Positions 36,676-45,522 of a DNA stretch of 64,000 bases are shown here, piece by piece. The translations under genes were made by a program, and so were the position numbers. Each line of letters begins with the position of its first letter. The stretch's first letter is position 1. The stretch is from Geminicoccaceae bacterium (GTDB lineage: Bacteria; Pseudomonadota; Alphaproteobacteria; Geminicoccales; Geminicoccaceae): contig JANXAZ010000010.1 of the NCBI GenBank assembly GCA_025062095.1, positions 35,772 through 99,771 on the forward strand. The letters run 5' to 3'. Under the pieces are notes generated by a model. It had not been told where the DNA came from. It worked only from the letters and a program-made list of their open reading frames with translations, and searched no databases.

Positions 36676-37658
36676 CGGCGCTCCGACGCGAGCTCGATCC
36701 TCGGGTCGAGCCGGCCGTAGAGCAGGTCGACCACGAGGTTGAGGAGGATCACGAGCAGCGCGCAGACGAGCACGATCCCCACGAGCAGGGCATGGTCGCG
36801 CGCGATCACCGCCTCGAAGGCGAGCCGGCCGAGACCCGGCACGGCGAAGAGGCTCTCGACCACCACGCTGCCCCCGACCATCGCGGCGCCGTGCAGCCCG
36901 AGCACGGTGAGAAGCGGCACGAGGGCGTTGCGCGCGACGTGCGCGAGGACCAGCCTCTTGCGCGGAAGGCCCTTGGCGCGCGCGGCGCGCACGAAATCCG
37001 AACGCCAGGCCTCGACCATGCCGGCGCGCAAGACCCGGGCGTAGAGCGCGGCGTAGACGAGGCCCAAGGTGAGCACGGGCAAGACCATGTGCCGCGCGAC
37101 GTCGAGCAGGCGCGCGACGCCAGCGTAGCCGGCACCGATCGTCTCGATCCCGGCGGAAGGCAGCCATCGCAGGCGCACGGCGAAGACCAGGACCAGGACG
37201 ATCCCGAGCCAGAAGCTCGGGGTGGCGTTGAGCGCGAGCACGAAGGCGGAAGCGAGGCGATCGGCGAGGCCGCCGGGTCGGCTTCCGCAAAGGAGCCCCA
37301 GACCGGCGCCGAGCAGAAGCGCGAGGGAGGTCGCGGCGGCGGCGAGCGCGAGGGTGATCGGCAGCCGCTCGAGCACGAGCTCGGCCACCGGCCGATCGAA
37401 GGCGAGCGAGACGCCGAGATCGCCCGTGACGAGACCGGCGAGGTAGAGCAGGAACCGGGTCCAGACCGAGCGGTCGAGCCCCCAGCGCTCGCGCAGCTCG
37501 CGCACGAAGCCGGCATCGCCGCCCAGGCTCGCGACATAGGCGTCGACGGCATCGCCGGGGGCCGCCTCGAGCAAGAGGAAGCCGCCGGTGATCACGATCG
37601 CGAGCACGGCCGGCGCTTGCGCGAGGCGCCGGCGGGCGAGCGCGAGCCCCGGGCTCAT
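36672..37658 (-). CDS. Oligopeptide-type ABC transporter permease (DppB/OppB position)
   Basis: A 328-residue permease. It begins with an N-terminal helix and the DppB-type periplasmic segment FVRELRERWGLDRSVWTRFL, followed by five more helices. The EAA-like loop is DFVRAARAKGLPRKRLVLAHVARNALVP. The ATG overlaps the binding-protein stop (ATGA). All four junctions in this operon are four-base overlaps. Confidence 0.92.
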   Translation of the reverse strand: MSPGLALARRRLAQAPAVLAIVITGGFLLLEAAPGDAVDAYVASLGGDAGFVRELRERWGLDRSVWTRFLLYLAGLVTGDLGVSLAFDRPVAELVLERLPITLALAAAATSLALLLGAGLGLLCGSRPGGLADRLASAFVLALNATPSFWLGIVLVLVFAVRLRWLPSAGIETIGAGYAGVARLLDVARHMVLPVLTLGLVYAALYARVLRAGMVEAWRSDFVRAARAKGLPRKRLVLAHVARNALVPLLTVLGLHGAAMVGGSVVVESLFAVPGLGRLAFEAVIARDHALLVGIVLVCALLVILLNLVVDLLYGRLDPRIELASERR

Positions 37659-39247
37659 GCCTCGAGCCAGCAATCCGCCCAGTTGGAGACCGCCCAGCGC
37701 GGATTGGAGGCGACGTTGCGCACGCTCGTCCGGGCGACGGTGAGAAAGGTGAACTCGCACACCGGAACGATCGGCAGATCCTCCATCGCCAGCCGCTGGA
37801 AGCGCCGGTAGAGGGCCGCGCGCTCTTCGGGGTCGAGGGCGCGCGCGGCGGCGCGGATCACGCGGTCCATCTCGGGATTGGCGTAGCCGTACTGGTTGGA
37901 GAAGGGCACGCCGGCGGGAAGCCCGCTCTCGTAGAGGATCGTGGTCGAGATCGCCGGGTCGTTGCGGTAGACGGGCGAGCCGATCGCGAGATCGAAGGCG
38001 TGATCGGTATAGACCGCCTTCTGGTGGCCGGCGGGGTCCTTGAGGACGAGCCGCGCCTCGATGCCGATCGTCCTGAGGGCCTGGCGCAGATATTCGCCCA
38101 TCTGCCGCGTCTGCTCGAACCAGGGCGCGGGCATGAGTTCCACGGCGAACCGCACGCCGTCGGCCTTGCGCGGGTAGCCGGCCGCGTCGAGCAGGGCTTC
38201 GGCGCGCGCGGGATCGAAAGGATAGCTCGGCACGTCGTCGGTATAGAACGCCTTGTCGAAGCGCGGCACGGGGCCGGTGGCCGGCTTGGCCCAGCCCAAG
38301 AAGATCGTGCGCACGACGAAGTCGCGGTCGATGGCATGCGCGATCGCGCGGCGCACGCGGACGTCCGCGAGCTCTTTTCTGCGGTGGTTGATCTCCACGG
38401 TGATCTGGTAGGTGATGCCCTCGTAGCCCTCGGCGATCACCGCGATCCCGGGCACGGAGGCGAGGCGCTTCATGTCCGCCAAGGGGACGGCCGAAAACGC
38501 CGCGAGATGGATCTCGCCCGATTCGAGCGCCGCGGCGATCGCCCCGCGGTCGGGCAGCACGCGATAGACGATGCCATCGAGCCAAGGCAGAGGCGCTCCC
38601 CAATAGTCCGGGTTGCGCTCGAGCCGGTAATACTGGCCGGGTTTGTGCTCGACGAAGCGGAAGGGTCCGGTCCCGACGAGCTTCTGATTGTGGGGATTGG
38701 CGAGCGGATCGGTGCCTTCGAAGAGCCTGCGGGGCACCACGGCGGTGAGCGGGGGGAGCGCGTTGGCGACGAGTTGCGCCGGGGTGGGCTCCGAGAAGCG
38801 CAAGACGGCGGTATGAGGATCCGGGGTGTCGACCGCTTCGAGATCCTTGAAGAAGGCGCGACCGAGGTTCTGATGCTTCTTCCACAGCTCGAGGGCGCAA
38901 TAAGCGACGTCCGCGCTCGTGAAGGGCGTGCCGTCGTGGAAGCGCACGCCCGGGCGCAAGCGGAAGGTCACGCTCCGGCCGTCTCGCGAGCCTTCCCACG
39001 AGAGCGCCAGGCGCGGCTCGAGCCCGGCATCGGTGTAGGCCATCTCGGCCAAGGGCTCGACGACCTTGCTCGCGACGAAGAAGACGCCGTTGGAGGCGAC
39101 GAGCGCGGGGTTGAGGTTCCGGGGCTCGGTGTCGGCGGCGACGACGAGCACGCCTCCGCGCCGCGGCGTTGCCGCGCCGAGGGAAGCCCCGGGCGAAAGC
39201 AGCGGCACGAGCGCGGAGGCGAGAAAGGCGCGACGGTCGAGCTTCAT
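37655..39247 (-). CDS. ABC transporter substrate-binding protein, family 5 (peptide/nickel type), Tat-like signal
   Basis: A 530-residue periplasmic binding protein. The N-terminus DRRAFLASALVPLLS looks like a Tat signal (twin Arg then xFL), with likely cleavage after residue 25. The SBP_bac_5 signature is visible as LEPRLALSWEGSRDGRSVTFRLRPG in two parts and FHDGTPFTSADVAYC. It captures a peptide, sugar oligomer or other amphipathic solute; specificity is not readable. First gene of the five-gene importer operon. The start ATG at 39247 is supported by signal position; the ribosome site is weak (GGGGAA, about 11 bases away). Divergent from the superoxide dismutase gene. Confidence 0.9.
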   Translation of the reverse strand: MKLDRRAFLASALVPLLSPGASLGAATPRRGGVLVVAADTEPRNLNPALVASNGVFFVASKVVEPLAEMAYTDAGLEPRLALSWEGSRDGRSVTFRLRPGVRFHDGTPFTSADVAYCALELWKKHQNLGRAFFKDLEAVDTPDPHTAVLRFSEPTPAQLVANALPPLTAVVPRRLFEGTDPLANPHNQKLVGTGPFRFVEHKPGQYYRLERNPDYWGAPLPWLDGIVYRVLPDRGAIAAALESGEIHLAAFSAVPLADMKRLASVPGIAVIAEGYEGITYQITVEINHRRKELADVRVRRAIAHAIDRDFVVRTIFLGWAKPATGPVPRFDKAFYTDDVPSYPFDPARAEALLDAAGYPRKADGVRFAVELMPAPWFEQTRQMGEYLRQALRTIGIEARLVLKDPAGHQKAVYTDHAFDLAIGSPVYRNDPAISTTILYESGLPAGVPFSNQYGYANPEMDRVIRAAARALDPEERAALYRRFQRLAMEDLPIVPVCEFTFLTVARTSVRNVASNPRWAVSNWADCWLEA

Positions 39248-39277
39248 GGTCGGCGCGTTCCCCACGAGCTTCGGATC

Positions 39278-39296
39278 GGGCGCCGGCTTGGCGCCC
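39278..39296. repeat. Inverted repeat in the importer/superoxide dismutase divergent promoter region
   Basis: GGGCGCC and GGCGCCC flank a 5-base spacer. The element lies in the 117-bp gap between two divergent starts, so it may be an operator for either gene, or a hairpin in the leader. No regulator can be named. Confidence 0.35.
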
Positions 39297-39364
39297 GCGC
39301 GCGAGGATGCCAGAGTGGCGGCGTATGAGGACGACCAATCGCGCATTCGCGAGGGAGGCCAAGC

Positions 39365-40069
39365 ATGCAGCGTCGGATGGTTCTCGCCGGTCTCGCCACG
39401 ATTCCCGTCTTCGCGCGGCAGGTCTGGGCCCAGGCGCCCGCGGGTCCGCACAGCCTGCCCCCCTTGCCCTATCCCACCAACGCCCTCGAGCCGCACATCG
39501 ACACCCGCACGATGGAGCTCCACCACGGCGCCCATCATCGCGCGTATGTCAACGGTCTGAACGCCGCTCTCAAGGACCACGGGGAGGCGGCGAAGCTTCC
39601 CCTGCACGAGCTCCTCGCCAGGCTTTCCGAGCTGCCCGAGGGCATCCGCACCGCCGTACGCAACAACGGCGGCGGCCACGCCAACCACACCATGTTCTGG
39701 CAGGTCATGGGCCCGGGCGGCGGGCAGCCGACGGGTGCGCTCAAGGAGGCCATCGAGCGCGATTTCGGTGGGCTGGAGAAGCTGCAAGAGCAGTTCAACG
39801 CCGCCGGGCTCAGGGTGTTCGGCTCCGGTTGGGTGTTCGTGACCGTGGATAGCGCCGGAAAGCTCGCCATCGTCACCCGTCCGAACCAGGACACGCCCTT
39901 GATGGAGGGCGGGCGGGTGCTCTTCGGCAACGACGTCTGGGAGCACGCCTATTATCTTCTCTATCAGAACCGTCGCGGCGATTACCTCAAGGCCTGGTGG
40001 AACGTCGTGAACTGGGCGGAGGTCGGCAAGCGTTACGACGCGGCCAGGGCCGGAACGCTCGCGATCTGA
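39365..40069 (+). CDS. Superoxide dismutase, Fe/Mn family, with N-terminal export signal
   Basis: A 234-residue enzyme that dismutates superoxide. Metal ligands are visible in the family contexts: His in MELHHGAHHRAYV, His in GGHANHTMFW, and Asp/His in NDVWEHAYYLLYQ. GGGQPTG suggests the Mn or cambialistic type. Unlike the usual cytoplasmic form of about 200 residues, it begins with QRRMVLAGLATIPVFARQVWAQ, a signal-like stretch with twin Arg, a hydrophobic core and a plausible cleavage after AQ near residue 23. A periplasmic location is therefore likely. GGAGG 6 bases before the ATG supports this start. Convergent with leuB. Confidence 0.93.
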   Translation: MQRRMVLAGLATIPVFARQVWAQAPAGPHSLPPLPYPTNALEPHIDTRTMELHHGAHHRAYVNGLNAALKDHGEAAKLPLHELLARLSELPEGIRTAVRNNGGGHANHTMFWQVMGPGGGQPTGALKEAIERDFGGLEKLQEQFNAAGLRVFGSGWVFVTVDSAGKLAIVTRPNQDTPLMEGGRVLFGNDVWEHAYYLLYQNRRGDYLKAWWNVVNWAEVGKRYDAARAGTLAI

Positions 40070-40087
40070 GGGCGCGAGCGAGGAGGC

Positions 40088-40116
40088 GGGCGGGGTCGGA
40101 AGACCGCACCCCGCCC
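40088..40116. terminator. Hairpin between convergent superoxide dismutase and leuB genes
   Basis: GGGCGGGGT and ACCCCGCCC form a perfect 9-bp stem, with CGG/CCG extending it inside around an AAGA loop and one unpaired C. It sits midway in the 54-bp convergent gap. No T-tract is present on either strand, so termination is probably factor-assisted, or by structure alone. Confidence 0.6.
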
Positions 40117-40123
40117 CGTCCGC

Positions 40124-41227
40124 TCAGACGAGGGCGTCGAGCGCCGCGAGCAGCCGCGTCCCCATCTCCGCGGTGGAGACGCGCGTGCAGCCCGGCTGCA
40201 TGATGTCCGGGGTGCGGTAGCCTTCTTCGAGCACGCGCGCGACCGCCTTCTCGAGACGATCGGCTTCGGCCGGAAGGTCGAAGCTGTAGCGCAAGAGCAT
40301 GGCGAAGGAGAGCACGCAGGCCAGGGGATTGGCGATGCCCTTACCGGCGATGTCGGGCGCGCTGCCGTGCACCGGCTCGTAAAGAGCCGGCCGGCGGCCG
40401 TCGGCGCCCGGGGTCCCGAGCGAGGCCGAGGGCAGCATGCCCAGCGATCCCGTGAGCATCGCCGCGCAGTCCGACAGAAGGTCGCCGAAGAGATTGTCGG
40501 TGACGATCACGTCGAACTGTTTGGGATAGCGCACGAGCTGCATGGCGCAATTATCGGCGTACATGTGCTCGAGCGCGACGTCCGGGAACTCGCGATCGTG
40601 CACCGCCTGGACGACCTCGCGCCAGAGCACGCCCGTGTACATGACGTTGGCCTTTTCGACCGAGGTCACCTTGTTCTTGCGCTTGCGGGCGAGCTCGAAG
40701 GCCACGCGCGCGATGCGCTCGATCTCGCCGGTGGTGTAGACCTGGGTGTCGACGGCGCGCTTCTGGCCGTCGGGGAGCGTCTCGATGCCGCGCGGTTCCC
40801 CGAAATAGACCCCGCCCGTGAGCTCGCGCAAGATCACGATGTCCAAGCCTTCCACGAGCTCGCGCTTGAGGGTCGAGGCATCGGCCAAGGCCGGGAAGAC
40901 CATCGCCGGTCGCAGATTGGCGAAGAGCCCGAGCTCCTTGCGCAACCGCAACAGCCCCCGCTCGGGCTTTTTCTCGAAGGGCAGGGAGTCGTACTCGGGG
41001 CCGCCCACGGCGCCGAACATGACGGTGCCGATGGCCTTGGCCTTGGCGAGGGTCTCTTCGGTCAAGGGTACGCCGAAGCGATCGATCGCCGCTCCGCCCA
41101 CGAAGTCTTCCTCGACACGGATGGCGAGCTGGCGCTTGCCGAACCAGCCGATCACCCGGCGGACTTCCTCCATGACCTCCGGCCCGATGCCGTCGCCGGG
41201 AAGAAAGAGGATCGCTCGCTCGCTCAT
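40124..41227 (-). CDS. leuB: 3-isopropylmalate dehydrogenase
   Basis: A 367-residue NAD-dependent decarboxylating dehydrogenase in leucine synthesis. Family markers are [11 protein letters not shown] at the start, [19 protein letters not shown] (substrate-binding Arg residues), [16 protein letters not shown], the Lys/Asp active-site region in [15 protein letters not shown] and NLFGDLLSD, and the NAD-binding [17 protein letters not shown]-type ribosome site before the ATG. It lies 70 bases after leuD on the same strand; leuC is not in the window. Confidence 0.96.
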   Translation of the reverse strand: MSERAILFLPGDGIGPEVMEEVRRVIGWFGKRQLAIRVEEDFVGGAAIDRFGVPLTEETLAKAKAIGTVMFGAVGGPEYDSLPFEKKPERGLLRLRKELGLFANLRPAMVFPALADASTLKRELVEGLDIVILRELTGGVYFGEPRGIETLPDGQKRAVDTQVYTTGEIERIARVAFELARKRKNKVTSVEKANVMYTGVLWREVVQAVHDREFPDVALEHMYADNCAMQLVRYPKQFDVIVTDNLFGDLLSDCAAMLTGSLGMLPSASLGTPGADGRRPALYEPVHGSAPDIAGKGIANPLACVLSFAMLLRYSFDLPAEADRLEKAVARVLEEGYRTPDIMQPGCTRVSTAEMGTRLLAALDALV

Positions 41228-41297
41228 GGCGCGTCCTTTTTTGTGAGGGGGCGGGCCGGACCCCGGGTCCGCCCGCGCGATCGCGGTGCGCGCCGGC

Positions 41298-41918
41298 TCA
41301 GACCGGCCGCGGGTCGAGCCAGGGGAACTGTTGGCGGCGACGGGCCTCGAAGGCGGCGATCGCGTCGAGGTGTTGGAGCGTGAGGCCGATGTCGTCGAGG
41401 CCGTTCAACAGGCAATGGCGCTTGAAGGGATCGATCGCGAAGCGCTCGACCGTCCCGGAAGGGGTGCGGATCTCCTGCGCCTCGAGGTCGACCTCGAAGG
41501 TCGGATCGGGAGCGGTCCGCGCCTCTTCCATCAGGGCGTGCACGCGGTCCTTGGGGAGCGTGACGAGGAGCATCCCGTTCTTGAAAGCGTTGTTGTAGAA
41601 GATGTCGGCGAACGAGGGCGCGATCACGCAGCGGATGCCGAAATCGAGAAGCGCCCAGGGCGCGTGTTCGCGCGAGCTCCCGCAGCCGAAATTCTCGCCC
41701 GTGATCAAGATCACCGCATTGCGGTACTTGGGCTGGTTCAAGACGAACTCGGGGCGTTCGCGCCCTTCGTCGTCGTAGCGCAGGGATTCGAACAGCGCCA
41801 CGCCGAGCCCGGTGCGCTTGATCGTCTTGAGATGGCGGGCGGGGATGATCTGATCGGTGTCGACGTTGATGAGCGGCAAGGGCGCGGCGATCCCGCGCAG
41901 GTTCCGGAAAGGCTGCAT
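41298..41918 (-). CDS. leuD: 3-isopropylmalate dehydratase small subunit
   Basis: A 206-residue swivel-domain subunit that, with LeuC, isomerises 2- to 3-isopropylmalate. Diagnostic segments are [16 protein letters not shown] near residue 20 and [17 protein letters not shown] near 75. The [4Fe-4S] subunit LeuC is absent from this window and must be encoded elsewhere or upstream. Probably co-transcribed with leuB. Confidence 0.96.
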   Translation of the reverse strand: MQPFRNLRGIAAPLPLINVDTDQIIPARHLKTIKRTGLGVALFESLRYDDEGRERPEFVLNQPKYRNAVILITGENFGCGSSREHAPWALLDFGIRCVIAPSFADIFYNNAFKNGMLLVTLPKDRVHALMEEARTAPDPTFEVDLEAQEIRTPSGTVERFAIDPFKRHCLLNGLDDIGLTLQHLDAIAAFEARRRQQFPWLDPRPV

Positions 41919-42011
41919 CGCTCGGGCAATCCGCTGCGGATCCGCCCCGGTCCTTAAGCGCGGCCGCGGCGTCCGACAACCCCGCTCGCGCGCGAGCGGG
42001 GGGCGGGCACC

Positions 42012-43673
42012 TCAGCCTTCGAGGAGCCGGCGCGCGACCACCTGCGCCTGGATCTCGGCGGCGCCCTCGAAAATGTTGAGGATGCGGGCGTCGCACAAGA
42101 TCCGCGAGATCGGATATTCGAGCGCGTAGCCGTTGCCGCCGTGGACCTGAAGCGCGAGATCCGCCGCCGTCCAGGCCACCTGAGCGGCGAGGAGCTTGGC
42201 GAGCCCGGCCTCGAGATCGCAGCGGCGGCCCGCGTCCTTGGCGCGAGCGGCGAAAAAGGTGAGCTGACGAGCGAGCTGGGTCTCCACCGCTGCCCAGGCG
42301 AGCTTCTGGTGCACGCGCGGAAAAGCGATGATGGGCTTGCCGAACTGGCGGCGCTCGCGCGCGTAAGCCAATCCCTCTTCGATCGCCGCCACCGCCACGC
42401 CCACCGCGCGCGCGGCGGTCTGGATGCGGGCGCTCTCGAAGGTGGCCATGAGCTGCTTGAAGCCCTGGCCCTCGACCCCGCCCAGGAGGTTCTCGGCGGG
42501 GACGGGGAAGCGGTCGAAGGAAAGGGTGTATTCCTTCATCCCGCGATAGCCCAGAACCGGGATCTCGCTTCCCGCGAGCCCCTCGACCGGGAAGGGGTTC
42601 GCGTCCGTCCCGCGCGGCTTCTCGGCCAAAAGGATCGAGAGCCCCTTGTGCCCGCGTTCGGGCCGGGTGCGGCAGAGGATGGTCATGAAATCGGCGCGCG
42701 CGGCGTGCGTGATCCAGGTCTTCTGGCCGGTCACGCGCCAGAAGCCGTCCTCGAGCACCGCGCGGGTCTCGAGATTGGCGAGATCGGAGCCGACGTTGGG
42801 CTCGGTGAAGACCGCGGTGGGGATCAGCGTTCCCGATGCGAGCCGCGGCAGAAAGCGCGCCTTTTGCTCGGGCGTGCCGGCGCTCGCCACGAGTTCGCCC
42901 GCGATCTCGTTGCGGGTGGGCAGCGAGCCCACGCCCAGATAGCCGCGGGAGAGCTCCTCGGTGACCACGCACATGGCGAGCTTGCTCATCCCGAGCCCGC
43001 CGAACTCTTCCGGCACGGTGAGCCCGAAGACGCCGAGCGCGGCGAGGTCCAGGAGGACCTCTTCCGGGATCAGGGCATCGGAGAGGTGCCAGCGCTGGGC
43101 GTGCGGTGCGATCCGCTCCTCGGCGAAGCGGCGGAACTGCGCGCGGACGAGCTCGAGGCTCTCGTCCGCGAGACCCGGGTCGCCGAGATCGCCGGGCGCC
43201 AACAGCTCGGCCAGGCGCCGGCGCGCCTCCGGCTGCGCACCGGTGCGAACCAGGGTGCGCACCTCCGCCCGCTCGAGGCAAGCGAGGTCGGTCTCTTCGA
43301 GGCCGAGCTCGTACGGGCGGACGATCTCGCCCTGGGCCATCGGCCAACCGCCCGACAGCCGCGCGAGATATTCCGCGAAGCCCCAGGCGAGCTGCAGGCG
43401 CTCGCGTTCGCCGAGCCGGTCCGTCGCCTGCAGCCGTTCGGCCCAGTCCAACAGGGCCTCGAGGGCGCGCAGATGGACCTCGAGCCAGGCCAAGCCGTGG
43501 GCGGCGTGCTGCTCTTGCTCCAGCCGGTCGAGATCGAGCCGGCCACCCGGGGCGAGACGGCGCGCCAGCCGTTCGCGCGCGCGGTCGCGGAACGCGCGGG
43601 CGGCCTCGAGGGCCGCGCGATACGTGCCGAGCGCGCCCTGAAGGCGCGGAGGCAGGAGATCGAGGCTGGCCAT
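42012..43673 (-). CDS. mcd: (2S)-methylsuccinyl-CoA dehydrogenase (ethylmalonyl-CoA pathway)
   Basis: A 553-residue flavoprotein of the acyl-CoA dehydrogenase fold with an extra N-terminal helical domain of about 165 residues, the feature that sets Mcd apart from ordinary acyl-CoA dehydrogenases (about 380-400). The dehydrogenase core begins near residue 168. It contains VPEEFGGLGMS, VFTEPNVGSDL, VTGQKTWITHA (FAD/substrate contacts) and the C-terminal NIFEGAAEIQ carrying the catalytic Glu region. It oxidises methylsuccinyl-CoA to mesaconyl-CoA. It lies directly downstream of ccr (100-base gap) and close to ecm, which makes the assignment firm. Confidence 0.93.
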   Translation of the reverse strand: MASLDLLPPRLQGALGTYRAALEAARAFRDRARERLARRLAPGGRLDLDRLEQEQHAAHGLAWLEVHLRALEALLDWAERLQATDRLGERERLQLAWGFAEYLARLSGGWPMAQGEIVRPYELGLEETDLACLERAEVRTLVRTGAQPEARRRLAELLAPGDLGDPGLADESLELVRAQFRRFAEERIAPHAQRWHLSDALIPEEVLLDLAALGVFGLTVPEEFGGLGMSKLAMCVVTEELSRGYLGVGSLPTRNEIAGELVASAGTPEQKARFLPRLASGTLIPTAVFTEPNVGSDLANLETRAVLEDGFWRVTGQKTWITHAARADFMTILCRTRPERGHKGLSILLAEKPRGTDANPFPVEGLAGSEIPVLGYRGMKEYTLSFDRFPVPAENLLGGVEGQGFKQLMATFESARIQTAARAVGVAVAAIEEGLAYARERRQFGKPIIAFPRVHQKLAWAAVETQLARQLTFFAARAKDAGRRCDLEAGLAKLLAAQVAWTAADLALQVHGGNGYALEYPISRILCDARILNIFEGAAEIQAQVVARRLLEG

Positions 43674-43773
43674 CTTCGCCGATCCTCCGGCGGAGGGTCT
43701 TGCGCGCGGCGAGACCCTCCGCGCTGGCGCATGCGCCCCGCGCCGCCCTGGGCGGAGCCGGAACCGTGCGCGT

Positions 43774-45369
43774 TCAGCCCTCGAGCGCTTCTTCGAAGGT
43801 CCGCATCCCCGGCCGTCGCGCCTGCACGAGCACCGCCATGTTGCCGGGCTTGTGCTGGTTGCGCAGCATCTTCAGATGCGCGCGCGGGATGTCGTGCCAG
43901 GAGAAGACCTCGCTCATGCAGGGGTCGACCTGGCGGTTGATGACGAAGCGGTTGGCGGCGCTCGCCTGCTTGAGGTTGGCGAAGTGGCTGCCCTGCATCC
44001 GCTTCTGCCGCTGCCAGAGGTAGCGCGCGTCGAGCGTGAGCTTGTAGCCGCTCGTGCCGCCGCAGATCACCACCATGCCGCCGCGTTTGACGACGAAGGC
44101 CGAGACCGGGAAGGTGGCCGCTCCCGGATGTTCGATGACGATGTCGACGTCGTTCTTGCCGGTGATGTCCCAGATCGCCTTGCCGAAGCGCTTGGCCTCG
44201 GAGAGCCAGCGCCCGTAGGCTTCCTTGTCCATGGGATCGGGCATCTCGCCCCAGCAATCGAAGTCCTTGCGGTTGATCACCCCCTTGGCGCCGAGGGAGA
44301 GGACGAAGTCGCGTTTGTCCTCGTCCGAGATCACCCCGATCGCGTTCGCCCCCGAGGCGGCGACGAGCTGGATCGCCATCGAGCCGACCCCGCCCGCGGC
44401 GCCCCACACGAGCACGTTGTCGCCGGGCTTGAGGGTGTGCGGCGGATGGCCGAAGAGCATGCGATAGGCGGTGGCGAGGGTGAGCACGTAGCAGCCCGAT
44501 TCCTCCCAGGTGAGGTGCTTGGGCCGCGGCATGAGCTGGCGCGACTGGACCCGGCAGAACTGCGCCAGCCCGCCGTCCGGGGTGTCGAAGCCCCAGATCC
44601 TTTGGCTGGGCGAGAGCATGGGATCGCCGCCGTTGCACTCCTCGTCGTCGCCGTCGTCCTGGTTGCAGTGCACGACGACCTCGTCGCCCACCTTCCAGCG
44701 TCTGACCTTCGAACCCACGGCCCAGACGATGCCGGTGGCGTCCGAGCCCGCGATGTGGAAGGGCTGCTTGTGGATGTCCAACGGCGAAACGGGGACGCCG
44801 AGGGCGGCCCAGACGGCGTTGTAGTTGACCCCGCTCGCCATGACCATGACGAGGCATTCGTCCTCGCCGATGCTGTGCGTCGGGACGACCTCCTGCTGCA
44901 TCGCCACCGTCGGCTCGCCGTGCCGCTCCTTGCGGATCACCCAGGCCCACATGTTGCGCGGCACGTGCCCGAGAGGCGGGATCTCGCCGATCTCGTAGAG
45001 ATCCTTGGTGGCGATGCGGTTGACCATGGGCGCCGCGGGCTCGCGATGGATCGGGATCACCCGGGCACCGGTGGAAGCTGCGGGTTGGGCAGAGGCGAGG
45101 GCGACGGCCGGCGCCGGGGCGGGGGCGACATCGGTGGCACGGGCGCCGTCGGTGCCGGTGGCGACCGCCGCGTTCTCGAAGAAATCCGAGGGTTCGAGGG
45201 GGATGCCCTCGCGTCGGGCGATGGCGAGGAGCTCTTCTTGGCGGCGGGCGGGAATGGCGCCGCGGCGCACCCAGCCCGAGACGGCGGTCTGCCAGATGCC
45301 GAGGAGTTCGGCCACGCGCTGCTGCGACCCGAACTTGGCGATGATCCGTTCGACGTTCTGCCGGCTCAT
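43774..45369 (-). CDS. ccr: Crotonyl-CoA carboxylase/reductase fused to an N-terminal helix-turn-helix domain
   Basis: A 531-residue protein. Residues about 116-531 are a complete Ccr, which reductively carboxylates crotonyl-CoA to ethylmalonyl-CoA with NADPH: KDLYEIGEIPPLGHVPRNMW, HCNQDDGDDEECNGGDPM, WGAAGGVGSMAIQL (nucleotide binding) and GSHFANLKQASAANRF are all intact. Residues about 1-65 form a Cro/YdaS-like helix-turn-helix (helix 2 near QQRVAELLG, recognition helix near WQTAVSGWVRR, then IPARRQEELLAIA and a PSDFF end). Residues 66-114 are an Ala/Pro linker. The ATG at 45369 has GGGAG 7 bases upstream, while the ATG that would give a normal Ccr (45027) has no ribosome site. Divergent from ecm. 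Confidence 0.93.
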   Translation of the reverse strand: MSRQNVERIIAKFGSQQRVAELLGIWQTAVSGWVRRGAIPARRQEELLAIARREGIPLEPSDFFENAAVATGTDGARATDVAPAPAPAVALASAQPAASTGARVIPIHREPAAPMVNRIATKDLYEIGEIPPLGHVPRNMWAWVIRKERHGEPTVAMQQEVVPTHSIGEDECLVMVMASGVNYNAVWAALGVPVSPLDIHKQPFHIAGSDATGIVWAVGSKVRRWKVGDEVVVHCNQDDGDDEECNGGDPMLSPSQRIWGFDTPDGGLAQFCRVQSRQLMPRPKHLTWEESGCYVLTLATAYRMLFGHPPHTLKPGDNVLVWGAAGGVGSMAIQLVAASGANAIGVISDEDKRDFVLSLGAKGVINRKDFDCWGEMPDPMDKEAYGRWLSEAKRFGKAIWDITGKNDVDIVIEHPGAATFPVSAFVVKRGGMVVICGGTSGYKLTLDARYLWQRQKRMQGSHFANLKQASAANRFVINRQVDPCMSEVFSWHDIPRAHLKMLRNQHKPGNMAVLVQARRPGMRTFEEALEG

Positions 45370-45420
45370 CTGCGCTCTCCCGCTCACGGCCGCGACCAAG
45401 CTGACACGAAGCCTGCTGGA

Positions 45421-45494
45421 CGTCAACGATCTTTCGTGTTTGACGCGTTGCAGCGAACATGTTAGTGCGCAGGCGTCAAGCCGCTTCGTGTTGA
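45421..45494. promoter_or_regulatory. Duplicated composite motif in the ccr/ecm divergent control region
   Basis: Two direct copies occur: CGTCAA, 6 nt, TTCGTGT, TTGA at 45421-45443 and CGTCAA, 5 nt, TTCGTGT, TGA at 45474-45494. They are 53 bases apart, about five helical turns. A third TTCGTGT is inverted at 45404-45410. CGTCAA at 45421-45426 also pairs with TTGACG at 45440-45445 as an inverted repeat; that TTGACG could serve as a -35 for ecm. The arrangement is that of an operator array. The HTH-bearing Ccr is an obvious candidate ligand, by inference. Confidence 0.6.
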
Positions 45495-45522
45495 AAGCGG
45501 CCGGCGAGCCGGGAGAAAGGCC

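Noticed and set aside
45027..45369. The HTH region as a separate small gene or as untranslated leader, with Ccr starting at 45027
   Set aside because: There is no stop between the HTH and the catalytic domain, the linker is typical of fused domains, and 45027 lacks a ribosome site. Kept only as the alternative that proteomics should exclude.
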